NCBI GenBank assembly: GCA_019057815.1
Contig: JAHLWR010000015.1
Location: forward strand, 1 to 64,000
DNA from: Candidatus Heimdallarchaeota archaeon
GTDB taxonomy: Archaea; Asgardarchaeota; Heimdallarchaeia; Heimdallarchaeales; Heimdallarchaeaceae
Length of the DNA: 64,000 nucleotides
Reading direction: 5' to 3'
How positions within the stretch are numbered: position 1 is the first letter of the stretch; each line of letters begins with the position of its first letter. Below, in pieces: positions 26,166 through 34,300 of this stretch. Under the pieces are notes generated by a model. It was not told where the DNA came from. It ran no database searches and saw only the letters and a list, made by a program, of their open reading frames with translations. Position numbers and translations under genes: made by a program.

Positions 26166-26312
26166 GGAGTAAAATTATCTGATATATTATATTAAGAATA
26201 AATGCTTAACATTCCTATGCTAATAGAAAAAGAGAGAAAAAAAAGGAATTTCTTGTGTTTATTTATGTTTACAACCTGTATTTTTTCTGTTAAAGTGATA
26301 CATTTATGATGA

Positions 26313-27733
26313 GTTTTTGTCCTGTTGTCTTATACGACAGACATAGGTGAGTGTATTTCGTAGAGGTCACAATATAGCGCACAGGAGATGGTCTATACTC
26401 ACTCTAAGCGGATACATCACGTATCCTCCTACCCCGTTCACCTTACATTTAGGTAAAGCTTTCGGATCGCTTTTTTTCAAGATATTGTAGGCAGCATTGA
26501 CATCAGCGTTGATCAGATGACCATGAGAGGATCTAAACAAGCCTCGAGTTATCCGTTTTCCAGCATAGTGCTTCCTAGCTTCTGGGAATTCGTTATCAAG
26601 GAAACTACATTTAGAGGTATACTTTTCGGGGATGGTCTCCACGTTTATCCCTCTCTCTGCTGCTTTGTAGCGTAAGATGTCGATGATTCGCATGAAGGGG
26701 ATGGTGACAAACATTTGGGTTATCTTCTTCCAGAAATGCATCCCTTGTTTCCATTTCTTGTTGTAGCCGATAATCACCTCATGTAGCCCTCGTTCTACCC
26801 ACAAGTCTACCAAGTAACAAGTGAGCTGGTGGATAGCTTCTTTAAGTTTCCTTCGCCACTTCTCCTTAAGCTTGTAGTAGGCTTGCCCATAACTGAGCCT
26901 AGTGTTTCCTTTCAGTAGCTGCCTTTGCTGTTGAGCATATTGGATCTGTAATTGTTTCTGTTTTTTCAAATAGAATTGTGTTATACTCTTTATTCCTTTC
27001 CCTGCATCCTTGATAACAATCGGTTGGTTTCCGAGGTTATCCACAAAGGTGGCAAGGTTGACCATCCCTAGATCTACTGCTCCTTTTCTGATCATCTTCT
27101 TCCTAAGATTAGGTATACTCTTCAAGTAAACGAGTTCAAGGGTATAGCCTACTCTTCGGGGAACGATTCGCACTTCTCTTAGCTTTGTGATGGAAGTCAA
27201 TCGTGTTTTGTAATTGTATCCTACTTTCTTTGGAAGCACTAACCACTCGTTGACAATCCTTGCCTGCTGGTTGGTGAAAATAGCTACCACTTCCCCGTTC
27301 TTGGGTTTGTAATTCGGTGGCTTGGGCATAGCGAAGAACTGCTCAGGATTGCTTTTCCACTCCTTTAACGCTTGAAAAAATCCTTTCCAGTTTCTGCACA
27401 GGAGTTTAAGTGTGTGTTGTGCGGTGTGCGCAGGAAGCATGCGGTAACACTCTTCTTGCTTAAGTAGCTTATTCAAATCGTTATAGAACAGCAGTTTCTT
27501 CTCTTTGTTTAATGATCTTTTTATCAGAAAATTTGCTCGATTATAGAGATTCTTTACTTGATGACACAGTGTGCTTAATGCAGGATGATAGTTCACTTCT
27601 ATACACTCCACTCTCAGAACTGTTGTCATCGCTTCTTTATCTAGATATTCTTATAAAAACGCTCTTAATATTTGCGCTAAACCGTCCCATTAAACTTATT
27701 CATTTGTAGTTAAGAGGACACCAAGACAAAAAC
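26313..27733 (-). mobile_element. TnpB-only insertion element (IS1341-like) with inverted ends
   Basis: The tnpB gene lies between GTTTTTGTCCTGTTGTCTTAT (26313-26333) and, in inverted orientation, GTTTTTGTCTTGGTGTCCTC (27714-27733), with three differences in the first 17 positions. No tnpA-type transposase accompanies it, so it would depend on one supplied elsewhere. A hairpin TGTC-TTATAC-GACA sits at the inside of the left mark (26326-26339). The exact ends are my estimate. On the minus strand the region 26313-26480 is where related elements encode the guide (omega) RNA. Confidence 0.6.
26367..27629 (-). CDS. tnpB: TnpB RNA-guided nuclease (IS605 OrfB family)
   Basis: The 420-residue protein has the N-terminal OrfB helix-turn-helix-like part and a C-terminal RuvC domain. 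D186 (GAVDLGMVNLA) and D376 (LINADVNAAYNIL) are the first and last RuvC acids. The usual Glu at VVxEDL is absent; the sequence there is EVIIGYNKKWKQ, and E335 in IPEKYTSKCS is the likely substitute, a rearranged RuvC-II arrangement reported for some TnpB and Fanzor proteins. The C-terminal zinc finger is also reduced: only one of the four usual cysteines remains. Known TnpBs use an RNA from the element end to cut the empty donor site. It appears whole and could be active. Confidence 0.88.
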   Translation of the reverse strand: MTTVLRVECIEVNYHPALSTLCHQVKNLYNRANFLIKRSLNKEKKLLFYNDLNKLLKQEECYRMLPAHTAQHTLKLLCRNWKGFFQALKEWKSNPEQFFAMPKPPNYKPKNGEVVAIFTNQQARIVNEWLVLPKKVGYNYKTRLTSITKLREVRIVPRRVGYTLELVYLKSIPNLRKKMIRKGAVDLGMVNLATFVDNLGNQPIVIKDAGKGIKSITQFYLKKQKQLQIQYAQQQRQLLKGNTRLSYGQAYYKLKEKWRRKLKEAIHQLTCYLVDLWVERGLHEVIIGYNKKWKQGMHFWKKITQMFVTIPFMRIIDILRYKAAERGINVETIPEKYTSKCSFLDNEFPEARKHYAGKRITRGLFRSSHGHLINADVNAAYNILKKSDPKALPKCKVNGVGGYVMYPLRVSIDHLLCAIL

Positions 27734-27777
27734 CATTTATATTTAGGGCGTTTATTGTAATATAAAGGGATTAAAAG

Positions 27778-28620
27778 ATGAAAGCTCAAGAAGAATCAGA
27801 TTCTGATTCAACCTCTCTTACTAGTGATTTCTTCGAAATAATTAATAATCGAAGATCTATAAGAGATTTCACTGATAAACCTATTCCTGATGTAATATTA
27901 AAAAAAATCCTAACAGCAGGCACTAGAGCTACATATTCAGCACAGCTCTGTAGTATTATTTATACAAGTGATAAAGAGAAAATTCAAAAACTTCGTAAAA
28001 TTGGTGTTTATCCAACAACTCAAACGTTATTAATCTTCCTTATAGATATTAGAAAACTAGAACGATTGTTATCCTTCTATGGTAGAAAACATACTCTTGA
28101 CCGTGAAGTGAGCATTTGGTTAGGTCTACAAGATGTTTTTTTGGTAATATCAAATATCCTTTTAGCAGCTGAAGCGCTTGGTTTATCTTCAATTTTGCTT
28201 GAAAGAATCCCTATTCATTCTAAACTTGTTTCTGAAACATTCAATATTCCCTCACGGGTTATCCCAGCTGTTGGAATGTCCTTAGGTTACAGAGATCCAT
28301 CAGTAAAAACAGAAATACGACCACGATACCCTCAAGAAACCGTTGTTTTTGAAGACACTTACAGGGACATCTCTGAATATGAAATGAATCACTTAATGGA
28401 AATCATGGACAGTGGTACATTCAAGAGAGAGTTTTACATCAAGGAAAGAGTAAAAGTACTCTTGAAACAAAAGAAAGGGGAGAGCGATTTTAGCCCATTT
28501 TCGTGGCTAGATCATGTTGAAAGGAAATTCTTCTCAAGTCATTGGACCAAAATATCTATAGGCAAGATATTAAAGTATCTAGGTTTCAAATTTAAAAAAG
28601 AAGAAGATAAAGAGCAATGA
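27778..28620 (+). CDS. Nitroreductase-family flavoprotein
   Basis: The 280-residue protein starts with the typical phrase FFEIINNRRSIRDFTDKPIPDVILKKILTAGTRATYSAQLCSIIYT, the FMN-binding part of the nitroreductase fold. The middle (VFLVISNILLAAEALGLSSILLERIP) and the GMSLGYRDPS segment, which lines the flavin pocket, follow in the expected order. The last 70-80 residues are an extra basic tail that I cannot assign. Members reduce nitro groups, quinones or flavin, or serve in dehalogenation and cobamide synthesis; the substrate here is unknown. It stands alone, with a TATA-like AATATAAAGGG region directly before the start. Confidence 0.8.
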   Translation: MKAQEESDSDSTSLTSDFFEIINNRRSIRDFTDKPIPDVILKKILTAGTRATYSAQLCSIIYTSDKEKIQKLRKIGVYPTTQTLLIFLIDIRKLERLLSFYGRKHTLDREVSIWLGLQDVFLVISNILLAAEALGLSSILLERIPIHSKLVSETFNIPSRVIPAVGMSLGYRDPSVKTEIRPRYPQETVVFEDTYRDISEYEMNHLMEIMDSGTFKREFYIKERVKVLLKQKKGESDFSPFSWLDHVERKFFSSHWTKISIGKILKYLGFKFKKEEDKEQ

Positions 28621-28845
28621 TAAAATTCTCTTGAAGAAGTAGTACCGCTCTTATTATTCTCGTGTAAGGAATTCTTGATCAGTTAGCACTCCATAAGCGA
28701 AATAGAGATTCTATTTTTTGTACTCTACAATATTGGATCAGAAGAAAAAGAGATAGAACAAAAAATATACGTTGTAGAAATCCCCTATGATTGGATCCTG
28801 TTCTAGCCAAAGAAGATTAAAATAATAGTTATCTAATATTATAGT

Positions 28846-29934
28846 ATGGAAATCTCCTTTCTTCCTTCTAAATACTTAATTAATTGCATTAGAAAATTAG
28901 AAGACATCAACAGATTAGAATCGAATTTCTTTCTAAGAGCGGTAAGAATCAAAAATAATTCTGAAAAAACTATTCGACTAATTCAATATAGGTTTGATAT
29001 TAAAAGAAACAATAAATGTGTAAAAACAATCATATACAATGAAGGGACGATTAAAGAGAAATCTGAGGATGTAGAACAAATTCTTGAAAGATTAGATAAC
29101 CCAGATGTAGCAAAAATATTCATGGGAGTAGAGGAGTTCTGGAAAAAAGAACTATATTCTTCAAATATTCTTGAACCCAATTATGAGACTGGATTCAGAT
29201 TAGAACATTTTACACATATGGATATGGATCCCGTAAATCAGCTGGTTTTGACAGTAACATATGTTGAAGAGGAAGAGGAAAAAAAGGAAGTCTGTACTAT
29301 CCCTCTAGTTCAATATAAAAATGAAAATCAATACACATTTCCACTCAAAGGTGCGTGGATTGCTATTAATACATTTGATAATCTATACGAGCATAGAAGA
29401 ATGCATTCACAAGAGTTTGGCTTTGATCTAGGACAATTAGATGAGAACATGGTTTTCATTCCTCCAAAAGGAAACAAAAATGAATTCTTCTGTTTCCATA
29501 GGAAAGAAGTCATAGCTATAGCTGATGGAGAAGTTGTAGAAACTTTCAATGAAATACCTGAAAATCCTTCAGCAAGTGAACTATTACCTAAAGAAAAGAT
29601 GGGAGAAATAATCAATAAGTATGGATACATACCTCTAGCTGCTGGGAATTTTGTTGTTGTGAGACACTCAGGAAATGAATGCTCCTTTTATGCTCACTTA
29701 ATACCAAATAGCATAAAAGTGAAAAAAGGAGAAAAAATCAGACAAGGACAGGTTCTAGGTCTTTTAGGAAACTCAGGGAGTTCTTCAGCACCCCATCTTC
29801 ATTTCCAACTAATGCAAGGTTATGACTTCTTGACGGCTAGAGGATTACCATGTTACTTCACAAATATAACTGATATCGAAGGAAATAAAATAGAAATAAT
29901 AGACAAGAATTTTTCAGTAATTTATGCAGATTAA
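28846..29934 (+). CDS. M23/LytM-type metallopeptidase domain protein, apparently cytoplasmic
   Basis: Residues 1-160 are an unknown beta-rich domain. Residues 165-335 are a LytM/M23 domain with the zinc and catalytic residues in place: H187 and D194 (HSQEFGFDLG), H284 (FYAHL) and H317/H319 (SAPHLHFQL). The glycine-rich AADGEV and KKGEKIRQGQVLGLLGNSG loops are typical too. M23 enzymes usually cut glycine-containing cross-links of bacterial cell walls. An archaeon has no murein, and I see no signal peptide, so a protein or peptide substrate inside the cell, or a role against bacterial wall fragments, is more likely. No operon partner is visible. Confidence 0.82.
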   Translation: MEISFLPSKYLINCIRKLEDINRLESNFFLRAVRIKNNSEKTIRLIQYRFDIKRNNKCVKTIIYNEGTIKEKSEDVEQILERLDNPDVAKIFMGVEEFWKKELYSSNILEPNYETGFRLEHFTHMDMDPVNQLVLTVTYVEEEEEKKEVCTIPLVQYKNENQYTFPLKGAWIAINTFDNLYEHRRMHSQEFGFDLGQLDENMVFIPPKGNKNEFFCFHRKEVIAIADGEVVETFNEIPENPSASELLPKEKMGEIINKYGYIPLAAGNFVVVRHSGNECSFYAHLIPNSIKVKKGEKIRQGQVLGLLGNSGSSSAPHLHFQLMQGYDFLTARGLPCYFTNITDIEGNKIEIIDKNFSVIYAD

Positions 29935-30104
29935 ATTCCTCTTAGTCTTCTCTCTTTTAGTAGTGTAATCATTTCTGATGCAATTTTCTCAAACATTGGA
30001 AGATTCTATAATTCTTGGTGGAAGCAGCTGTTTTATTGTTCCCTAGAAATATTCCGAAATATTTACATACCAATAGAATACTTTCATGATGAATATCAAC
30101 AAAA

Positions 30105-31973
30105 TTGGTGAAAAGTCTGAAAAAGGATTTTTTCTCAAAATTATGGAAGAAGGGTCAAATCTCTTATTTAACAGATGAGGAATTAAATGAATTAATCCAA
30201 TTATTAGAAACAGGTAATTTTGATAAAGGGCTCTCTTTAATTCGGCAAATAGATCGAAGGAGATACCTAGATATTGATGGTAGAGCAATTACTTATGCAT
30301 TTAAACTTTTTATATTATTCTTTAGGGGGGAACTCGAAGAAGACGATATGTTACTTGTTGCTGATGAATTAAAGGAACTAGAAAAACAAGTAAAAACCTT
30401 ACGAGGAAAAATCTTTGGGAAGCTTATGTATACAAGGGTTTTGGTGTATGCTAAACGTGAGGAAAAACATATTAAAACCTTAAATGAACAGTTGGAAAAA
30501 ATAGAGAAAAGCCAAACTGTTATAGATTCATATTTTCGAGATTGGGTTTTAATGAGTATAATTGTTACTCTAGGCATGATTTATGTGAATGATGGAGAGT
30601 ACGATTCTGCTCTTAATTGTGTTTCAGAATCTACTGCTCTAAATGATAAACATAATTGGAAAACTAGGCAAGTAGATGTTTTAGAAACTACAGGCATCTG
30701 CTACTACTTACAAGATGAATTGGAACTAGCAATTGTGAAATATCAAGAAGCAATCAATCTTGCAAAAGAAATAGGATATACTCTAGGAATGTTTACTAAT
30801 GAAAATAACTTGATAGCGTGTTTTTGCGAAAAAGGTGATTTTCAAAGAGCGTTGAAGTTAGCTAAAATTTTATATAACAAAGCTCAAGAAACAAGATTTA
30901 CCCATATAATTGGGTTTTCGTTGTTCAGTATTGTTCAATCACTATTAGAACTTGCCTTAGATGATCAAATAAAACCGTATTTAGATGAATTAGAGGAGTT
31001 AGCAACAACCTTTCCTCAAAATAATATTGTAAATTACTCTGCGCAATATTCAAAAGCCTTGGTTCTAAAATCAAGTAAACATTTCGCAGATCGAATCAAA
31101 GCTGAAACATTATTCACACAATTATTAATTGATACTCCTGGTGCTGTGATTTACCCAAAAATAGTTTTTCATTTAGCTGAACTCACTCTTAAGGAATTAC
31201 AAACTACAAATAACGAAGAATTATTAGTGGAGTTCGAACAGAAAGTGGATTTATTGAAAGAAAAAGCTTCGCAATTTAGATCTCATTCTATGATCGCAGA
31301 GACTTATCTTCTAGAATCTAAGCTAGCTTTAATTAAAACTAACCTTAAAGAATCGCAGCAAAAGCTTGATCAAGCATTAAAATTAGCAAGAGAGAAGAAT
31401 TTACATAGAATGGTATTTAAGGTCTCTAAAGCCTATGATAAGTTTTTAGATGAAAAAAATATTTGGGAAAAATTGATAACTAAAAAAGCTCCCCTTAAAG
31501 AGAGACTAGACAATGCTCAATTAGATAAACTGATTGATCAAGCGATTCATCGAAGGTTAGCAAAAATCGAAGAAGTTCCTCTAGAAGAATCAGTCTACCT
31601 TTTTATTCTAAGTGATGGAGGTTTGACAGTTTATTCTTACGATTTCCAAGAAGAAAAAGTTATAGACGAGCAACTTGTAGGCGGGTTCCTTTCCGCTATT
31701 AACACTTTTTGTCAAGAAATGTTCTCAACTAAAGGTTATCTTGAAAGAGTGAAATACCAAGACTATACCATCCTTCTTGAACCTATTGAAGAATCTTTCA
31801 TCTGCAGTTATGTTATAAAAGGCGATTCTTATCTTGCTAGCAAACGCTTGATTAAGCTTATTGATGAAATTACAGAATCTCCTCTTTATGCAGATTTTGA
31901 AGAGATAAAGACGACAGGATTGGTAAAGCTCGACTATGATAAAATGAAAGATATGATTATAGAGATCTTTTAA
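30105..31973 (+). CDS. TPR protein with C-terminal longin/roadblock-like domain
   Basis: The 622-residue soluble protein has a helical N-terminal half to two thirds made of TPR-like pairs (about 40-480; for example LEATGICYYLQDELELAIVKYQEAINLAKEIG). Residues 492-622 form a different alpha/beta domain, starting with SVYLFILSDGGLTVYSYDF and continuing with LVGGFLSAINTFCQEMFS and VKYQDYTILLEPIEESFICSYVIKG. This pattern of strands and helices resembles longin/roadblock-like domains, which are numerous in Asgard archaea and in eukaryotes serve small GTPases. The start is either TTG 30105 or GTG 30108; no ribosome site helps. A scaffold that senses or binds a GTPase is a guess. Confidence 0.7.
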   Translation: MVKSLKKDFFSKLWKKGQISYLTDEELNELIQLLETGNFDKGLSLIRQIDRRRYLDIDGRAITYAFKLFILFFRGELEEDDMLLVADELKELEKQVKTLRGKIFGKLMYTRVLVYAKREEKHIKTLNEQLEKIEKSQTVIDSYFRDWVLMSIIVTLGMIYVNDGEYDSALNCVSESTALNDKHNWKTRQVDVLETTGICYYLQDELELAIVKYQEAINLAKEIGYTLGMFTNENNLIACFCEKGDFQRALKLAKILYNKAQETRFTHIIGFSLFSIVQSLLELALDDQIKPYLDELEELATTFPQNNIVNYSAQYSKALVLKSSKHFADRIKAETLFTQLLIDTPGAVIYPKIVFHLAELTLKELQTTNNEELLVEFEQKVDLLKEKASQFRSHSMIAETYLLESKLALIKTNLKESQQKLDQALKLAREKNLHRMVFKVSKAYDKFLDEKNIWEKLITKKAPLKERLDNAQLDKLIDQAIHRRLAKIEEVPLEESVYLFILSDGGLTVYSYDFQEEKVIDEQLVGGFLSAINTFCQEMFSTKGYLERVKYQDYTILLEPIEESFICSYVIKGDSYLASKRLIKLIDEITESPLYADFEEIKTTGLVKLDYDKMKDMIIEIF

Positions 31974-32096
31974 CTTTTTAATTTCTTAATCTAGTCAATT
32001 TTCCTTAATAACTGATTAAGTTAATATATGAGCTAACCTGTTTTGTCTTGTTTTGTTACAAATTCTTCTATTGAGGCTAGAGAGAAATTTTCTTTA

Positions 32097-32687
32097 TTAT
32101 TCCATTTTCTCTTCTTTTTTTGAAACTTCCCTTTTCATAAAATCTTCTATTTCTATTATGAAACTATCGAGTTGTTTTGAAATATTCATCTTTTTTGATT
32201 TTTCTTTTAAGAATTCTATATCCATTCTTTCTTTATTACGAATGAAAACCGCTAAAGCATCTTCATAATCTTGCTCTGAACCAAATTTAAGTTTAAAAAG
32301 CACGATATTTACCGGATTATCAATTTTCAGTTTTATATCATTATAGATTCCTTCAATGGCCATATCAATACTTTCTTGTTCTAGATTTGAATAGACTCCT
32401 TTAATATCTATTCTAAACATTCCTTCTCTGTAAAAGAACGTACAATGTGATTTTTCATCCAAGCCTTCTAGATCATTTAATGAAGCATCGAAATTATTTT
32501 TTCCGAGAAAATTTACAAAATCTTCTCTATCAAGTTTAGTATGGTCTAAGATAATATCAATATCCATAGTAAAGCGTGCTCTCCCCAAAACTAATACAGA
32601 AACTCCTCCAACAATAACGTAGGGTATCTGTTTAGAATTAAAGTATTTCACTAGTCTTTTCAAACTCTCTGAAATTGGATCGTTCAT
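32097..32687 (-). CDS. Nucleotidyltransferase (toxin-antitoxin-like)
   Basis: The 196-residue protein has the nucleotidyltransferase motif YVIVGGVSVLVLGRARFTMDIDIIL: the GG(V)S turn at 27-30 and the metal-binding D42 and D44. The second part is helical and ends in a Lys-rich tail. Proteins of this type, related to AbiEii/MNT families, often act on RNA or proteins as part of a pair. Its ATG overlaps the stop of the 81-residue gene upstream (ATGA), so the two are coupled. Function as a toxin is inferred from this layout only; a housekeeping transfer reaction is possible. Confidence 0.7.
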   Translation of the reverse strand: MNDPISESLKRLVKYFNSKQIPYVIVGGVSVLVLGRARFTMDIDIILDHTKLDREDFVNFLGKNNFDASLNDLEGLDEKSHCTFFYREGMFRIDIKGVYSNLEQESIDMAIEGIYNDIKLKIDNPVNIVLFKLKFGSEQDYEDALAVFIRNKERMDIEFLKEKSKKMNISKQLDSFIIEIEDFMKREVSKKEEKME

Positions 32688-32929
32688 TTCTCGTCCTCTT
32701 TAGTATCGATGATTTTAGTCTTTTGTAAAGACAAAGCAAATTTTATGAAATTTGATGCTTCTTTGGAAAGCTCTTGTTCAGTAAAACTTCTAGCCCTAAA
32801 AGCAGCTCTCATTACGTCTCTTCTCCGCTCTTTAATTCTTTCCAAATTTGGTTCAAGCAAAGGCATTCTATCTATATAATTTGAATTTGGTTTAAAAAGT
32901 ATATTCCTTTTCTCAATAAACCAACTCAT
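32684..32929 (-). CDS. Small basic partner protein of the nucleotidyltransferase
   Basis: This 81-residue, largely helical protein (LLEPNLERIKERRRDVMRAA, then ARSFTEQELSKEASNFIKF) is not from a family I know. It precedes the nucleotidyltransferase in the same operon with a 4-base overlap. Size and order suit an antitoxin or regulator. The first 25 residues (WFIEKRNILFKPNSNYIDRMP) look unlike a DNA-binding domain. Confidence 0.6.
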   Translation of the reverse strand: MSWFIEKRNILFKPNSNYIDRMPLLEPNLERIKERRRDVMRAAFRARSFTEQELSKEASNFIKFALSLQKTKIIDTKEDEK

Positions 32930-32995
32930 GTTTTCAATTCAATCATAGAAAACAAATAAATATTAGATAGTTTTAATGATTTGTTAAAATCATAG

Positions 32996-34300
32996 ATGAT
33001 TATAATGAATGAAATACTGATAGGTTTTCTCACTGGATTTGCTCCTGGTCTAATCCCGATAGTATTTTGGTTTTACAAACTAATTGCTAAATTTATCAAA
33101 TTTAGACCTTATCGTGATATATGGAAGGATTTTGATTCTAAAAATACAGTTATTTTACTTACAAGTCATGAACAAGGTCATTCACTAAAAATAAGTTTCA
33201 ATGAATATGAAGCTGCACAGCAAATACAAAAGTTACTAAATGTTCCTCTAGAATCTATTCCTTCTATGATTCATACTGATCAAGATCTTATTGATTATTC
33301 AGATAAGAATATAATTGTTTTAGGTTCTGAACATGTAAATGAATTAACGAGATTGTGTATGGAAACTATCTCAGGAATAATGAATTATTCATACACTGTT
33401 GATAACGATTTGATTGTAAACAATCGAGTCTACGAAAGCGAATATAAAAACGATATTCTAGTCAAAGACTATGCCCTTGTAATCAAAATGGATAGTCCCT
33501 TAAACCCAAAACGAAAAATGTTTGTTTTCGCTGGAAATCATGGATTAGGTACGCAAGCAGCTGTCTTAGCTTTAATCAACAAGATTAAAGTTGAAGAAGT
33601 TATTAAGGAAGTTGGAAATTCTAATTTCTATCTAATAGTCGAAAGTTCATTTGCACAACGTTTTTCAAAAAAACCCCTGGAAACTAGAATAGACCACTGC
33701 GTTCTTCTAGGAAGATTAGAAAAAAGTGCTTCAAAATCTATTACAGTTAAAAGAAGTGAAAGAGTTAAGGATTTCTTGTTACATCTGGGTGCTAAAAAAC
33801 AGCTTATTGATCATTTAGAGCTTACTTCAAAAATTGCTCTTTCAATAGGAAGAATTGTTGAAAAACGGGGGAAGAATCTGGATTTAAATGCTATATATTT
33901 TGGTGCAATGTTTCACGATGTTGGAAGAGTAAGAACACAAGAAATAGATCATGGTATTGAGGGGGCTAATTTGATAGAAGAAAATAGAGATGAACTTGTC
34001 CGTCAATACAACTTGATGCCTCATACTTTTATAAAGATAATTGAAGCTATTGAATGTCATATTGTTGGTGGTATTCCAAGTCGATGGATAACGGAAAGTT
34101 CATTAAATCTCCCTGAAAGAGATTTCATACCAAAGTCTATTGAAGCAAAAATTGTATCCATTAGTGATCAATTAACACATAAAAGAGATGTAACACAGAT
34201 GGTTTTCAGGGAGGATCCAACAAGAGACAAAGAAGTTTTTGCAAATCTCTATAACCTTTGTAGAGATATACTACAGCTTCCTTTTGCTTCAACTATCTAG
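32996..34300 (+). CDS. Membrane-tethered HD-domain phosphohydrolase with an alpha/beta sensor domain
   Basis: The N terminus has one membrane helix (about 6-31, LIGFLTGFAPGLIPIVFWFY). Residues about 50-225 form an alpha/beta domain with IIVLGSEHVNELTRLC and DYALVIKMDSPLNPKRKMFVFAGNHGLGTQAAV, a pattern I associate with an uncharacterised archaeal domain, perhaps nucleotide-binding. Residues about 255-430 are an HD domain (FHDVGR with H307-D308; H319 and AIECHIVGG further on). HD enzymes cut phosphoester bonds, often in nucleotides or signalling dinucleotides. A small-molecule-controlled phosphodiesterase at the membrane is a fair guess. Its last four bases overlap those of the convergent helicase gene. 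Confidence 0.65.
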   Translation: MIIMNEILIGFLTGFAPGLIPIVFWFYKLIAKFIKFRPYRDIWKDFDSKNTVILLTSHEQGHSLKISFNEYEAAQQIQKLLNVPLESIPSMIHTDQDLIDYSDKNIIVLGSEHVNELTRLCMETISGIMNYSYTVDNDLIVNNRVYESEYKNDILVKDYALVIKMDSPLNPKRKMFVFAGNHGLGTQAAVLALINKIKVEEVIKEVGNSNFYLIVESSFAQRFSKKPLETRIDHCVLLGRLEKSASKSITVKRSERVKDFLLHLGAKKQLIDHLELTSKIALSIGRIVEKRGKNLDLNAIYFGAMFHDVGRVRTQEIDHGIEGANLIEENRDELVRQYNLMPHTFIKIIEAIECHIVGGIPSRWITESSLNLPERDFIPKSIEAKIVSISDQLTHKRDVTQMVFREDPTRDKEVFANLYNLCRDILQLPFASTI

